Shown here piece by piece: positions 12,226 to 26,700 of a stretch of DNA of 64,000 nt. Position 1 is the first letter of the stretch. Each line of letters opens with the position of its first letter. The DNA is from Phytoseiulus persimilis (taxonomy: Eukaryota; Arthropoda; Arachnida; Mesostigmata; Phytoseiidae): positions 27,488,723-27,552,722 of the forward strand of contig CM075103.1 of the NCBI GenBank assembly GCA_037576195.1. The letters run 5' to 3'. Both the position numbers and the translations under genes were made by a program. The notes beneath the pieces are model-generated. The model made no database searches, was not told the DNA's origin, and saw nothing but the letters and a program-made list of their open reading frames with translations.

Positions 12226-15200
12226 CACCGTTGTCACCCGCAATCTTTAGTGATCCCGTGTTTTCCCAGGTGTCGACAGACGCCCCCGGGTTCCCTCACA
12301 TGCCCCGGTCTCGCCCCGTTCCCCGGTGCTCGGCCTCTTCCTCCGTCGAACACACAAGTTCAAGCGAGCATCGTCTAAAAAGCCAAGCCGACTAATCTGA
12401 TACGCCCTCTGACTTTGAATTTTATCTTGGCACACTCCCTCGCGAAGACGATGGGGAAGCGAATCGGCTCGCTGTTCTCTTCGGAGCCCTCCGAGTCCTC
12501 TTCAACTCTCACTCGCCTTTCACTCTCTATCTTCATAGAAATGCAAAACAGTGTTGCACGCACCACTCCGAGATTTGTCAATGATCTCGGGCCTTGCTCG
12601 TCCGATCGCATGAGCTGCAGAGAGGAGGAACAACGAGGCCGCGTAACATTTTAGCACTTTGAATCATTGCCTCGTCTAGGATTTCCTCGTCCTCCGAGAG
12701 CTCAGAAGTCTTCAGTGCTCTCCCGACTCTGTGATCCGCAACTCGGAGCGGAGCGCATTCAGTGATCCTCCGGGCGCGTCTCAGGAGCAACGAGGACAAA
12801 AACATTGTGGCCGAGTCATCGAGGCGCCCCATCATCTGGGAGGGTTGAGGATCATGATAGAATGCGGAGAAAAATTGACCAAAGTCTCGAGAAACTAGGG
12901 CCCCACGCAAGGTTGTAAGCAAACGCTAAACGGAAGCTCTCGGATTGATCGCGCAATGCCTTCACGTGGAATGGCGCACGATTCGAAAAGTTTAGAACAC
13001 CTTTCGGAGTCAGCTCATTGCCTTGAGGGCTGGCTGGTTTGCTCAATTCGCTTGCGTTCAAGCCGAATTGTCGTAGCGCCGGTTCGACGTTGAAGTCAGG
13101 GTGATGTAATTACCGACGAAGGACTTCGTGCGTGCGCTACTGCCGCCGCAGCAGCAGGTGTCTGAAGCAGACGACTCCTCCCGCCTCAGCGACGGCGGCG
13201 AATGCTGCTTTTCCTCGTTTCTTCCTTTTGTTTCTCCTCGTGTTTCTCTTTTGCCCTTTTCCCAGGCAGCAGAGCAGGCAGCCGGCAAGGCGAACCGCCA
13301 CCAGCAAGGGGACATGGTGCCGCCGCTGCCCTTGCTGTGGCAAGCGTCTAATTTTCCGGCCGGCTGAACACCTCAGGGAGGGAAGACTCCGGGAGGGGGA
13401 GAGGATCCGTTGAGCAGGAGGAGATGTGGGTGGAGGATGGAGGGGGGTTCGGAAGCAGAGCGAGATGTGGGTCGGAGGGGGCCCGCATTGAAAATCCATT
13501 TATTTTTTAGCCACTTGCAGTTAGCAGATGTATAGGTTGTTCCGACTAGCAGAGTCTTATTATGGAGGCAGTTCGAACGGAGGGTGGTTTGGAATAATGA
13601 CTTGTGTTAATGAAGCCCCCCGCCCGCCCGCCTCCCTCGTCCTACCGTAATGGAAGTCGGTTTCAACTTTCGCGGGTATTCTGTCGATCTCGTGGCGGCT
13701 CCGAGCCGCGAGAGCTTCCCATGGAAGCACCCGGAATGTTCCCGGTGTATTTTCCCAAAGCTCCGAAAACGCGTATCCGATTTTGAACCTGTCGATCCAG
13801 ATGTTCTCGACACTTGGAACTGTCCAGAAGGAGGCCGTTACCGTAATCGAGCGGTTTCGATCGTGGGTAATGGAATTTCCCAGACGTTCAACGTTGGAAC
13901 GACGAAATCTCTCAAGGATGAATCGAGATTCCCGCGTTTCCCATAGGAATCTCTCTCTCCGCTCCTTCATATCAGGAGATAAAGAATAGGTTGATCATTG
14001 ATCTGTTGATGAAGAACGTTGATCATTCGCTGAGGATGCGTTGTTGTCGTGGCGCCGTCGTGGGAAGAATATTAGCAACATATAGTGAAGCTTCGACAAG
14101 TTTCCCATCGGCACGATCCTTGATTGAATGAACTTATCGGGCTAAATTCCTGGGGAGCGATTCCACTGATGGCTGATATCTGTCGAAATGAAGAACTAAT
14201 CGATATCGACTATGATCCTGTCATACGGTTTTCGTGCTGCTGGACAAGGAAACCGGATGAGGGGACAAACTCCAAGGACAGTCCGGGAACGTTGCTGAGC
14301 AGCAATGGTGACCAAATAATCAACACTTTGGAAATGAGTCTATATATGCTACGGAACGGGAGGAACCGGAAAAGGAACGCTGGTGGAGGATGATGTCGCT
14401 CCGCTCAGAGCACTTGGAGCCGATCCATCAGATCCACGCTCCGAGACGCATCAGACGAATGGCAATATGGGGCAGAATTGTTGTGTTCAAAGTTCCAGAA
14501 TAACTCAAGCATGAGTCAGTCGCAAATGGCAGTAGAAATGGACGGAAACTCGCAGCTCGAGGAATACTCACAGTGCGACAGCAGAAATCAGAGAGAAATC
14601 CACCTCGCGCTTGCGAGAATTTGTTGGAAAATCCAACTGAAGGTCGCGAGGCACGGGAGCCTGCGTGTCTTATTGCGTTGTCAGGACAGCATCATTATTC
14701 ATCCTGAGCCATTGCCGTCACTCTGTCACTCACTCACATAATGCAGTCAAGTTTGTTTCCGTCGAGACCAGGGGGCGCCACTTGCGTCGAATCCTGGCTC
14801 GCTCCTGACTCCTGAGTTATACAGAGGTCCGTTTGATGCATCGCTCGAATCCGAAACTCACGGAAGGATATCGGCATACCGACTACGGACCGCATTCAAC
14901 TGAATATACAAGTTTAACGCTTACTAGAATCGCTGGCAGAGCTCTTTGACCCTGTACAGTCAACAGGAGAGAGCGACGCACGGAACAGTGGAGGCTTCGG
15001 GGATTCCCTTTTTAGTCCGCGAGCAACTATCCATCATGATGACGGGTGTGCCGTCTCCTAAGATGCTGCGGTCGGACGCGGGAAACCACGATATTTATTG
15101 CGGGGGTTGTTTTCTACCTCCGATTCTGTTATGGTTCACGGCGGCCTGGCGGAGGGAACGAGAGAATCACGACCGAACAGACCCGACGTAGAAGGTCAGC

Positions 15201-17718
15201 AATCCTTCCTTTCTAATCTTGGTCTTTAATCGAGATCCCTGCTAGAAACCCTCGCAGTGTGCCTTTGAGGTCGACAGTTTCCCCCCTGCGCAGTCTCCTC
15301 GCTGGGTCTTTGTTTGCGTTGGATCTTTCCTCTTCCTCGGCGGGTTTGGTGGCTTGGGACGGTTGGAAAAGTATTTTCCTTTCAACCAACGGCTGCAGTG
15401 GTTGTGCAGCTGCTGACCACCACCACATTGCAGTTGGAGCGGCAGCAGCAGCAACTGCGGTGGGCGGAGCTGTGCTCCGTTCACTCCGTACTACCTCGAA
15501 CCTCGCCGGAGGAAAATTGTGTTTCTTCATTAGGTTGAGTTGGAGGAGGCGCCACGAACGGCGTCGGCAACTGAAGCAAGGAGAAGCGGGATACCTCTCC
15601 AAGAACTTGCTTCATCCACGCAGCCAGTCTGCGAACCATCCCAAGAGTTCGCCAGCAGACACAACGAATGAGGATTCCTCCCTTTTTACGCGCTTCCTTT
15701 TCCCGACAGTTCGTTCAAAGGCACCGTCTCATAACTTTGCGGTGGGTGTGCTGCGCACCTCGAGCTACAATGCGCTGTGAACGAGGAACGGCTCAACATC
15801 CACGACATGTATGAGGTCCGCGATTTGAGCGCATTCAATAAGACAAGTCTCATTTACCTCTCTCCCCATCGACCGTCAACCGGAGCTCACCACAACGCAC
15901 AGCGAGTGGAGAGATTCACAAACTCATCAACGCGAGCCTGGATTGAACTCTTCTCGTTACGCAGTGAAGTAACGATCGTTTCGTTGATCTGCATTGCCTG
16001 TTTCATGTTCCTCGACGCGAAGGACAGCCCACTGTATGAGCTTTGGCTAGTAGACATCGTTGGAATAATCGAATTCACCGGAGTGAAGATAATTCCATAA
16101 ATAATCTCGGTGCATCAAATAACAGTAGTTAGCTGCACGAGCGGCTCTCGTGAGTGAGCTCTGTTTGCGACAGGTCACGATGGTATTTCGGCAAGACAAG
16201 TTTTCCACGATGCAGGCTGATCAGTCAGCCGATGACAAGCCCCGGCTCTGACCCCGAAAGTTCTCAGAACCCCGGCGGAGTCGATAATATCTTTCTGCGA
16301 AACTTGTTGTCCGCGATATGTATCCGCATTTTCTTTGCGGCTTATATTCCACGGTTCACACACTCGGATGGATGCATTCATGCGATTTGCAGGGCTCCAC
16401 TCCTGTGCTCCGACTCCACGGAGTTTTCTGTATCGACAAGATGAGCGCATGATGTCAAACTCCGTTTGGAGACTCCTTCAGAGATCGTGAATTTCGGTGT
16501 GCCGCTTGAGCACATCCCAACAGCCAGAAGATGGGAAGTCGAACAATCATCGGGTCGAATCCGAAACTGAATTCGAGTTTGCAGGCACCATGTTCAATCG
16601 AAGCAACTCCTTCGTGGGCCTTTGGGGCATTTGACAATGAAGTTCCCAGCCAAGGAAGGGAACTCGAGCACCTACGAGGCGCGGTCAACATTATTTAGAT
16701 CATATCGAAGTATCATCTCCTGGAAGTTGGTCAAATTTCTCAGATTCAGAGGTATCCTCCAACATAGCGCGTTCGAGAGAATCGTTCCTTGTCTGCGAGG
16801 GGAACTCCAAGATACCATGACTCTCGTTCTGCGAACTAGCCACGGCAACCATATCTGCCGCGAATTTGTGGGAGTGTTCACAAACATCAAGTAGTTCTTC
16901 TATGGCAGAGTCGGCTCCGGTCTCGAGAGATCGAAATACTCAAACTACGACTGCGGGGACGGAGCTTTTCGCTTTAGAAACAGCCGCAGAATGTGAACTG
17001 AAATCCTGCTCTTCCACACCTAACATCGCTGAACGTTAGTGCCTAATATTCTTCATGTGTACTGGAATCCGGAGAGGGGCACCACGTCAGGTTCGCGGCT
17101 TCTAGGGTCTGAGATGTGAGCTTGTCCTCCGGGTTCAGTGGCTGTACGGTTCAGATGGGGTGGATGTATATTTATACGTCAGAGTTCCCTTTCGGGGGCC
17201 CAAAAAAGACGCACACAGCTGGACAACCGCTTCTCATGCAAATGCTCGGTCAGGTCTAAACAGGGAGCGAGGAAACGGTCTGTCGTGTTCGCGCAAGTCA
17301 GTCCCTCGCTCGGGTTGGCGGGACAGGGGTGAAATCGCATTGTCTTTGATTCGCACTCCTACCATGACGACCACAGCTTTTCCAGGAAGCCATTCCCCAA
17401 GCCCTTCCGCCTGTTCCTCGGCTCGCCTCATGATTTCGGATCTCATAGCCCTTGGCCCTGATTTCCATGGCACCGCATTGGCGTATGGTTCCCGCGATGC
17501 GGTCCGCCCGACCCGCACACCTTGAAGCTTCCTCTGAAGCCGCGGAGGCGCTTGCGCGTTTTTTCTTCAGGAGGGGATGGACTAACGGAAGTATCACCGG
17601 ATGCGAGCGAGCGAGGGAGCTACGCCGCGATTCAATCTCGGAATTGCCTGTGGCTCTCACACAAGAAGACCATTTTGTTATTGTAGGCGCTTCCCGGCGT
17701 CAGGTAGCTCAGGCGCTC

Positions 17719-17732
17719 GCTAGCTAGCTAGC
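17719..17732. repeat. (CTAG)n short tandem repeat
   Basis: Three and a half CTAG units, which are also self-complementary. Confidence 0.8.
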
Positions 17733-20700
17733 GGGCTCACCAACCTCCGAGTCGGAGCCCAGGTAGGCGCTCCCGGATCCCGAACTGACTCACGAGGAAA
17801 TGACTGATGCTCTTTTCTGTTAATCTCGCTTCTTTTCTTGTCCTTTTCCCGCGCCGAAACGCTCATCTGAGTGGCATGGCCAAAAAAAATCCACACAGGC
17901 TTTCGACTATGACGGTGAAGCGACAGAGTTGCCTACAGGTGCGGCAGCCTACAACTAGCGCCTTTGACTTATTGTGGACTGACAGCGGAACCGAGTGGAT
18001 TCGCCGTCGAGCCCGGCAGCTGGACATGTTTGCGGGAAACGCGACTTCGCGAAGAAGAGATAACCAATGCCGCGTTCAGGAAATGCACGAACAGACGAAG
18101 GAGCTCCCCGAGAAAAACAAAGGCGGATGCGGGAAGAACCCGAAGGGCAACGGTCCCCGCTACGGTTGTTGTCCATCCACTACCCCGCGGGCCGGAGGGG
18201 ATTTCGGCAAAAGTCTATTTAAATTCAAACTTTTCCTTCCACTCTCCAGCGGTTTCCTCAAGTCTGGCTCGTTCGTCGCTGGTGAACGCCAACATGGAAA
18301 ATTCAAGGGGAAGGCAACCGCAGGGTGAACGAATCGAGGCTTTTGGGTGCGGTGGCAGGAGAGCCAGCTCGGGAAAAACTCGTAACGATGGAAAAATCAG
18401 GAACCGGATCGCTGAAGGTGCGTCGCGGGAGAGGACGTTGAGCGAATTTTTTGGACAGGTATAATTTGGATTTTGACGAGGTAATTTTACACTCGAATAA
18501 ACCGCGCGATCATTTGATATTCTGCATCCGTTAGGCCACACAACATTGTGCTGGTGGCGTGGCGACTAACGGACGACGATCGTCGTAGACGACCGCGATG
18601 TTTCGTTGGCTTCCCCTCCTTCGAGGCTTTCGCTTGCGATCGTCTCCGACTCCCTCGAGTTCGCGACACGACGGCCCGCCAAACAGCACAACCCTCTGTC
18701 CGAGCAGGCACTCAACGGTACAGGCAGACAGCCGCCACACTGCAAGCCGTTTCCCACCCGGCTGTAAGACAGATGCTACTTGGCTCCATGGAAAGGAGGA
18801 GCCTCCGTCTGAGAAGCCTCGGTGAAAATAATGATCATCGCTTAAATTCAAACAGTTTAGTGCAAAACTGCTTTCGGGTTGCGCAGGCCTTGCGGAAGGA
18901 AGGTAGAGGCAACAACGATCCATCCGTTAGCCGGCGAATCAAACAGGTCCGTAATGGTAGAGTAATAAACAATAGAAAGACAGCGGGGCAAATTGGCAGA
19001 CGGCTTTAATGAATGTCCGATTTGACGACAGTGCTTTATTTTGTTAGAGATCGTTTGGTGATCTGTGAGTGAAGTGGACGGAAATAAAGCCTAATGGTTT
19101 ATATGGAGAACTTCTCGTCCTCAAAAGTTTTCCATGTCTGAAGGAGAAGCACGACATCACCGAATCCAGTGGCTGCTGGAAAGGATGCGTGATTTGATTT
19201 CCCCAGTGGAATTTCTCCGGGGAACCCGAACGAAACCAAGAAACAAAGCTCAGTCGACGACAAGCTTGGCGCCAGGCGTGGGTATCGTCCACAACGCTCC
19301 GCAGTTAGAGGAGGAACAGCAACGGTCATAACAGGGATACCGGCTAATAATAAGCAGTCCGAACAGACGATGATCATAATAATAAAAATAATGAAAGTGA
19401 AGATGATCCTCATCAACATCCTCATGATCGTCGTCGCGTGGATGCCGATGGTGGTGGTCGGGGGTCGTTTTGAATCGTGACCATCCGCGGTCCGAGTCCG
19501 GCTCTTGTTTTCCCTCATTCGATGAGAGCTTCATGGAACATCACGAGCGAGAGTGAGCGAAGTCCCCGGATTCCAAAATCATTCCACGGTATCTGCTCGA
19601 TGTACTAGGCAACCTCTTGCCGTTGGAGAATTCTTTGGTCGAAAACTCACGACGATTACATCGTTGAAACGAATCCCTCAAAAAAATCAGAGTCAAATAG
19701 CCGAATTGAACTCTTTCGCCGAACCCCCCTCGAATACCTACAGCTTCTGGGCCAGCACGAGCGCAAAGCGAGCTCGTTGTTCAACAATAAGAAGTTCGGA
19801 GCTGTCATTGTTGTTGCTGCCATTGTTTTGCTGAGTGCGAACTAATCGATCTGAATTCAAGTGGAAACTGCATCGGCAGCATTAGCGAACAAGGGAAAAG
19901 AAACTGCACCAGCAGCAGCCTCGATGCAGGCAGCCAGAAGGGGAGGGATGGGATGGGGAGACGCACGCGGGCAGGAGCAAGCAGGGGATAGGGGGGCGGG
20001 CGCACGAGGGACAGAAAGGGAGCGAGTGAAGCAGGCAAAGCACGCGGAGATCTTGTTGTGTTGTTCGCTGGAACACAGAAGGGTTCCCATGGAGAATGTG
20101 GCTGGCAGCGGCGGAGCACACGGGGCTTGGGGCGCAGGAGCAGCAGGAAGAGTACAGGACTGTCGGCCGGCTCCTTCGTTGTCGGTCTGCCTGCCGCGAT
20201 GATCTCTGGCTGGGAACCTCGCCAAATGGACTCCGCTTTCCCTCTGCCCGCTCTGCAGTCTCTCGTTTTCCATAGTTTTCGCCATTCTATTTGCTACGAT
20301 CCGAGGTACGCTCTCTGCACTCGGGCTCCGCTGGATATCTTTCAGCGGGCCGTCAGACGGAAAGTTCTTTGTGGGGAAGTTGGTCGCGAACTCCAGATTC
20401 CGAAACGAACCTCGAGGTGGAGAAGCTGGGCGAGATGCGGAGCTCAACGGGCCGCGGTCGGAACCACGTCGAGTGGCTCAAGACCGTTGAAATGGTTAGC
20501 TTGGGGTTCGTTTTTACTCCGTTCGTTCATACCCTGTTTTGTATGCTCAGCTCGAAGTTTGAAAATCCCTCTATTACTCATTCGTGCGTTGTCTTCCTGT
20601 TAGGAATCGTACGCTCGTTTCGTTTCATCTCTCGTTGCAGAAGGAGCAGCCGAGGCGAACAGACCATCGGGCCGGCGGCCAGCCCGCCGACCGCGCCTGT

Positions 20701-23700
20701 CACTCATGACAGAACCTAAATTAAGATGTTCTTCTTCTTGCTCGCTTGTGAGAACTGAGCAGAATGAACGAGAGAAAACGAGAGATAAAGCAAGATTTTG
20801 AAGAGCGAACAAATCTAGACAAGATGAAGAGCCGCCGCAGAGCTCACTGTGCGAGGTGTTCGGCACGGCACCACACCCTGCCCTGCTCTCATTGTGAGGC
20901 GATGTGCGAACATCCGTACCGTGGTTCGCAGATATGATTCCACCGAGCGGGTTTCATTCGCACCCGACTCGTGAATTCGATCGGAGTCCAGGGAGAATAT
21001 TCAGGAAGCGAGTTTTCATCTGGGTGTTCCATTGCCGGCTCAACAGTATTATTTGCCGGGCTGTCCGTTCACATTTCGTGCGCCTGAGCCCTGCTCGTCG
21101 TCTCCGCGACCCAGCTCCGGGCGGTCCGTTCTCTGTTCTTTTTTTTTGAAGGGAAATGGCGTGACTAGACATGACGAGTAGAACACGCTGTAGAATTATT
21201 CTGTGGTGCTTCCTTCCGAAGCTGATTTGAGACATTCACTTGTCAGAACTCAGCTTTCGGAAACGATGAATTCATCCAATCAACTTTGTGAGAGGTTGAA
21301 CAGAACTGATTACCGCTACAGGGTTAGCGAACTCCGACGAGGTTCATCTCAGATACGTATGTCCTCTGTTCATCGCCACATCATGATGAGACTCGCTGAC
21401 AGGAGCTCGCTGTGTACTCATGTGTCAAGGAGCTCTGGCACAGCTGTTGTGACTAAAAGTCGTGAAGTTCGCAAGGGATCACAAGTCCTCGGAGGGCTTT
21501 CCTATATCGGAGGACATACTTCCGAATATCAGCGTCCTCTGAGAATTCACACTTGGAACGAACACACCTCCGGCCAGGTTGTTGATCATCTGTCGCACAG
21601 CGTTGAAATAAAGAAGATTTCGCAACACTTGAGGGTGAAGGCAACCGATTCCGCAGCCTACCCGTCAGGGTGCCCGTTCATCAGAGAATAGAGGAAACCA
21701 TTCGAGTTGGAACACTCACAAACAGGACCTCAAGTCCAATTCCACAGATTCACTGGCATCAAAAACCATGCAGGCCAGTCGGCGGACGTATTGCATCGTC
21801 CTCATGGGAAAGCACGGAGCGCCATACGCCCGAACTATTGCGAGGAAGTTTTGGTACAGCGATGAACGGAGGATTCCCATCTGATAAATTGTTTAACATA
21901 CTCGACCACATGTCTATGCAAATGGGCTTGAGCGAGGCTCCGGTGCTGGCGTCCTCGCGGAGATCGACCACGGATCGAAGCTGTCGTCCTTGATCCTGCT
22001 CAGCAAACGAAACCAGCACAGTCACGTTCTGTATCCCGATATCGGGACATCCTCGACGAACGAGCGAAGAAGCCCTAGCACATTCAAGCGGAGAAACTGT
22101 GCGAGCAGTCATCGGGCAGAGCAGGCTACTTCCGTGACTTGAAATGAGTTCGTTACTCTTCTCGCGCTGGGATCACGTGAGGGAAGGAGCGAGCATCTTG
22201 AGCGGATTCTCACATGTCTATCCACATGTCTCACTTCCCCCTCTCGCGGCGGGCTCGGTCGAGTGCTTCGCCGGCGGGGTGTTCGCGAATCTGACAATCT
22301 TCCAGCAGATGATGAGCGCCGTGTGTTGAACATAAGTGACAGCAGCCGCACTCGGATCGAGACACGGTAAATCGTCCTGTAGGTTCACGCCAGTGAATCA
22401 AATTCATCACGCTTCGATCGAGAGCCGGAAAAAATCGAGAGAATCGATGAGGGTATTGATGAGCTCCTGGGTTCAGTTGAGGGTTCTCTGTTCGCTCTCC
22501 GCTCCACAGCATACTGGCCGAGTGATTCCGCTTTCCGACTTCTTCGATGGCCCGTCCTGACTCTTCTCGAGGTCGGTGCACGATGCTCGGAATTCTATCG
22601 GCGCGAGAGATATGCCGGCGCAGCCCCCGCCGTTGTCGCTTGTTCGCGTATGTTCGGAACACGACACTTGCCACCAGCGATTTTTCTCGTAAAATTTTTA
22701 TGGGCCGGTGGATAGAGGGTGGCTTTGTCTACTTACAGCCCCGAGGCTCCGAGAGCATCGCGAAAATCTGTTAAGCGTCGCTATCCGCCGCTGGTGGATC
22801 GGTCTCAAATCTTGCCCATGCGCTCATGACGCCCATTCGTTCCCTTCCGCCATCTGAATGATTTCCCTCTGAACACTTCCTCCGAAACAACTTCAGACCA
22901 CTCCACGAGGCAGACCACAAAAACGTCTTCAACGATAGAAACATCTGTGGAGGGGAGTGTCGAGGCCGTCCGGCCGGCCAGCCTGCGGGAAGAGTGCGCT
23001 CCTAACTGGATGTCATGATGCTCTTGGGTTTCGTTTGTTGAATATTGTCAACAGTCGAAAGAGCAACGCGTCGCAGCCGAGTAAGCGAGAGAGTGGATGG
23101 GTGAGTGGGTGGGTGTGTGTCTTTGTGTGTCGCATGTATGGGGAAAACGGAGACCGACTGAGAAAACAGATGAGGCGACACGACCGGACGTCCTTCAAGA
23201 GTTTTTGTGTTGACCCAATAAAAGAAACACGGGGAGTTACAACTAAACGCAACAACTTGGGGAGAAAAGAGAGGGCGGACGAGCGTCCACTGAGGGCAAT
23301 GAATGCGGGAATCGGTCCGTATAACGTCCCAGTGATGACAAATCTCAGGGGTTCCTTCGCTAGCAGACAGCGCCAATGCGCTTCCACGCTCTGCCATTGC
23401 AACCATCCTCAGAATCCTCTGACGAATGTGTAGGTCGTCCTTGAGGTCTTGGGTTCGATTTCCAGCTACAGCTCAAGAAGCAACTGGTACGTTTGATTGT
23501 TCAAGGCTAACCCTTAAAACGAGATATCTTTCATGGGGGTGATATTACCAGAGAGGGGGCAAATCTCGTGATCCACCTGCACTAAATCTGGGAAGTTTTC
23601 GGAAAAGACCCTGACGCGAGCGTCCCACGGTGATCCTGAGCCTCCGAGGCTACTCAATATTATGTTCTGTGCGACGACTGCGGACATCGACTCGAGCTCA

Positions 23701-26700
23701 AAGTAGCTGACTTCGGGAGAGTTGTTTGCCGCCGAACGGTTCCGCGGGTTCGTTTCGGGATTCGAGTCGCCAGAGTTCGCATTAGAACTTTTCACGGCTC
23801 CATCGTAATCGCGTATCCGATGATGCTTCTGAAGCTTCTCACAAGCACTCGTGAAGGGAAGCTGATATCCGCTCTGTGGGCGGGTTCTGTCTTTAATGTA
23901 CTTATTTCTGAATACTGAGTTCTTGGGCTCGCCTAAAGAGCGACGAAACAGCAACCCCCGCTCAGAAACCACTTCAAGGTCAGCTCCAGGGTTTCGCTGG
24001 TTCCGGACCCGCACTCTCCGTAGATGAACGCAGGCATCCTGCCCCGTCAAGAGCTTTCTCTGGCCTTGATTACTTCCTGTTCTTCACGGTGTGTAATTCA
24101 GACATTTCGATGCAGCCGGCTGGCTAATCGAATTCCGCGTTGTCGCCGTAGTCGGTTCCTTCGCCCGCGTTCCTCGAGACGGCTTCTCTCCGGAGGGGTG
24201 TCTCGGCTGTTTCGATGAATCGTCGGCTGAATCATTCTTGAGATGATTTTCCATCTCGAAGGGCCCTCCACCGGAGCCCTCTCCACGCTGGAAAAGTCCA
24301 GTATCGCACTTGCGGTGGCCCGACTCGACTAGCTGAGGTCGCAGCTTCGAACCATCCAAGGATGGTTTCCATCCCGCTCTAAGTGGAGCTCCATGACCTC
24401 TGGTCGGAGAGCTCTGCAGAAGGGGAATTCATCAAAAATTTGAGAATGAAAATAGCGGATTCTTTCCGAAGTTTCAGAACTTCGTGGGCTACGGGCTCTT
24501 CAGAACGGAGCGGGAACGGAGGACACGAGGGGAGTCGGACATCAAAGGCCTGGAGAGAGGGGACGCCATAACAATAACAGTAATGCTAATAGCTCCAGAA
24601 ATGGACATTTTTACGACTCGCATGGCCGTCTGAGCCCCTTGCCCAGTCGCTCGCTTCCTTGCTGGCTGGCTTGTAACGGCTATCCAAAACTGCCTTAGCT
24701 CATTAGCATCGTCACCCAGTCGGTCCTCTGTGAGCCAGCGGGCCGTGCATCGCGACAGAGCCGAGGGCGCGGTGCAACAAACTGAGCTTGCAAACTGCCA
24801 ACGAGTCGTGAGCGGTCAATACGCATCCATCACGGGTCCATTGACGAGCTGTTGGGGCCAGTCGGCTCTGACGGCAATCGGTTAGGCAAACTGACCGGCT
24901 TTGTCGGCAATTATATTTGGCCGTTGGAAAATAATCTCGGCACAGCTACCGCTTCCTTTTGTGACAACGGTACTCTGGGGCTTGCGCCCCCGTGCGCTCG
25001 CGTGGAGAGTCTTTGTGCTCTGTTGTCGCCACCGTCGTCGTTGCCCGCCTGGCAGGCAGGAAAGCAAACTGGCCATCCATCTGCTTGTCACTGGCACAAA
25101 AACGGGGTTCACGTCGATCGTGCCACACTTGCCTGCCCCATTATTGCCGTCATCGCCATCGCCGACGGCGTGCTTGTTGTTGTCGTTGATCTCGACATTG
25201 TGGTTGTTGGCGCTTGCCGTGCACACGAACAGTGAAGTTTGAGGTGAAGGTTGCGTTTATTCGTAGGGTTGGTTAACAACCGTTCAGAATGATTCCCTTC
25301 TCGGGAGAGGGATTCGGACGAGAGGAAGATCTCGTTAATCACGAGGCTCATGCAGAGAGAATCTTCACCCAAATCCGTTGATTGTCGCCCAGGACCAGCC
25401 AGTCTCTGGCCATGTTTGAATGACCGCATTCTGGATACTGAGGTCTGCATCCGCGGATGGATAAGAGCGAGAAGGAGGAAGAGATCTCGAGGCCAAGAGG
25501 TTCCCGATGTTAAAGTCCCGATTTCGTTCTCTCCGATTCGCGACTCTCGGCCAGCCGCCTCGCACAGGAAGCCTGGGAGAATGCTAGTGTTGTCACATGC
25601 CGCGGGAAATTCATGCCCGTTGTTGATGACTTGTAGTGGGCTTGTTGGCCGACGAATCTCCATCAATAGCTGCGCTTGAAGTTCACGTGATGCGCTTCTC
25701 TGTATAAGGCACATTCTACCTTTTGCCACGATTCATGGGGAAACTAGTTCCTGTTTGTCGTCATGCAAGTCGGAGAATTCCGACACGCCTGTGGTCTGCC
25801 TCACCGCGAGTCTCAGCTACTGGTCCGCCTGATTCTGAAAACCTTGTTGGCTGGTGCACGTCTGTGGGCGCAATGATCCAATCTCCGAATGCGGATTCTC
25901 CTCCATTGCTGAATAGGTCCGCAAGAGCTGCAGTGTGTCTTTGGGTGGAGGGAAACCCGCGGGGAACCGCTTGAGCCGAGCGAGGTCCGGGGTCCAGAGA
26001 GGAACAAGGTGTTCAGGAAAACGCTAGCTCGTCGACCAGCTGTTCCCTGGCACAGCCTCCACCGCCACAGCGTCAAATGAAGAAGCAAGGGAGATAACAG
26101 GAGACGCAAAAAGAACAAGTTTAGCGGAAAGTAGAACAGAAAGAGGAGGTGTAGCGGGTGGTGGCGTTGCGAGTCTGCTCGATGAAGCATGCTAGCGATT
26201 TGCTGACGACGGGCGTCCAAGTAGTGAGTGGGTGGGTGACTGCCTGGCTGGCAGGATGGGTAGCCGGCCAGAAGGCACACTAGGGTAACAAGAGATGAGA
26301 TGGAGCCACCGCAGCCGAGACAGCGGCCGATATTAGAAATTCCGATGCGAGAAACGAACCAACCGGCGAACGAACAAACGAAGGACGACGCCGGCGACGA
26401 CGACGATCACAAGCCGAGCTGACTCCCACTCTTCTCCTCGCTCCAGCCAGTGGAGGGTGTCCTCTGTCCCCATTTCGTGTCTATCTCCTCTCGATGAGAC
26501 ACAGGGTCGCAGCAGCCGGAGAGCTGGAATTCGACTGGGCAGACAACACTGAAAACCTTCTGCTCTCTTCGTTCCGCGCGCATAGCAGGGGAGAGGGAGA
26601 GCGCCCGGCCGCCGGAAGAAACGGGAAAATTTACCGAAGGAGCGCGCGGAAAACATCTGAGAGATTGGGGAATTGAGAGTGGCACCTTTTGAGAGGAAAC

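Noticed and set aside
21453..21644. Minus-strand sequence VRQMINNLAGG as the missing exd C-terminal exon
   Set aside because: The resemblance to the LRHVINQTGG segment is superficial: the His, Gln and Thr positions do not match and no Ser/Thr tail follows.
23445..23475. tRNA T-arm-like GGGTTCGATTTCC
   Set aside because: A weak T-stem is possible, but no matching acceptor stem or D-arm exists upstream.
26240..26270. GWQDG coding match to the exd GWQDA tail motif
   Set aside because: It lies on the wrong strand, with a stop immediately upstream and another directly after.
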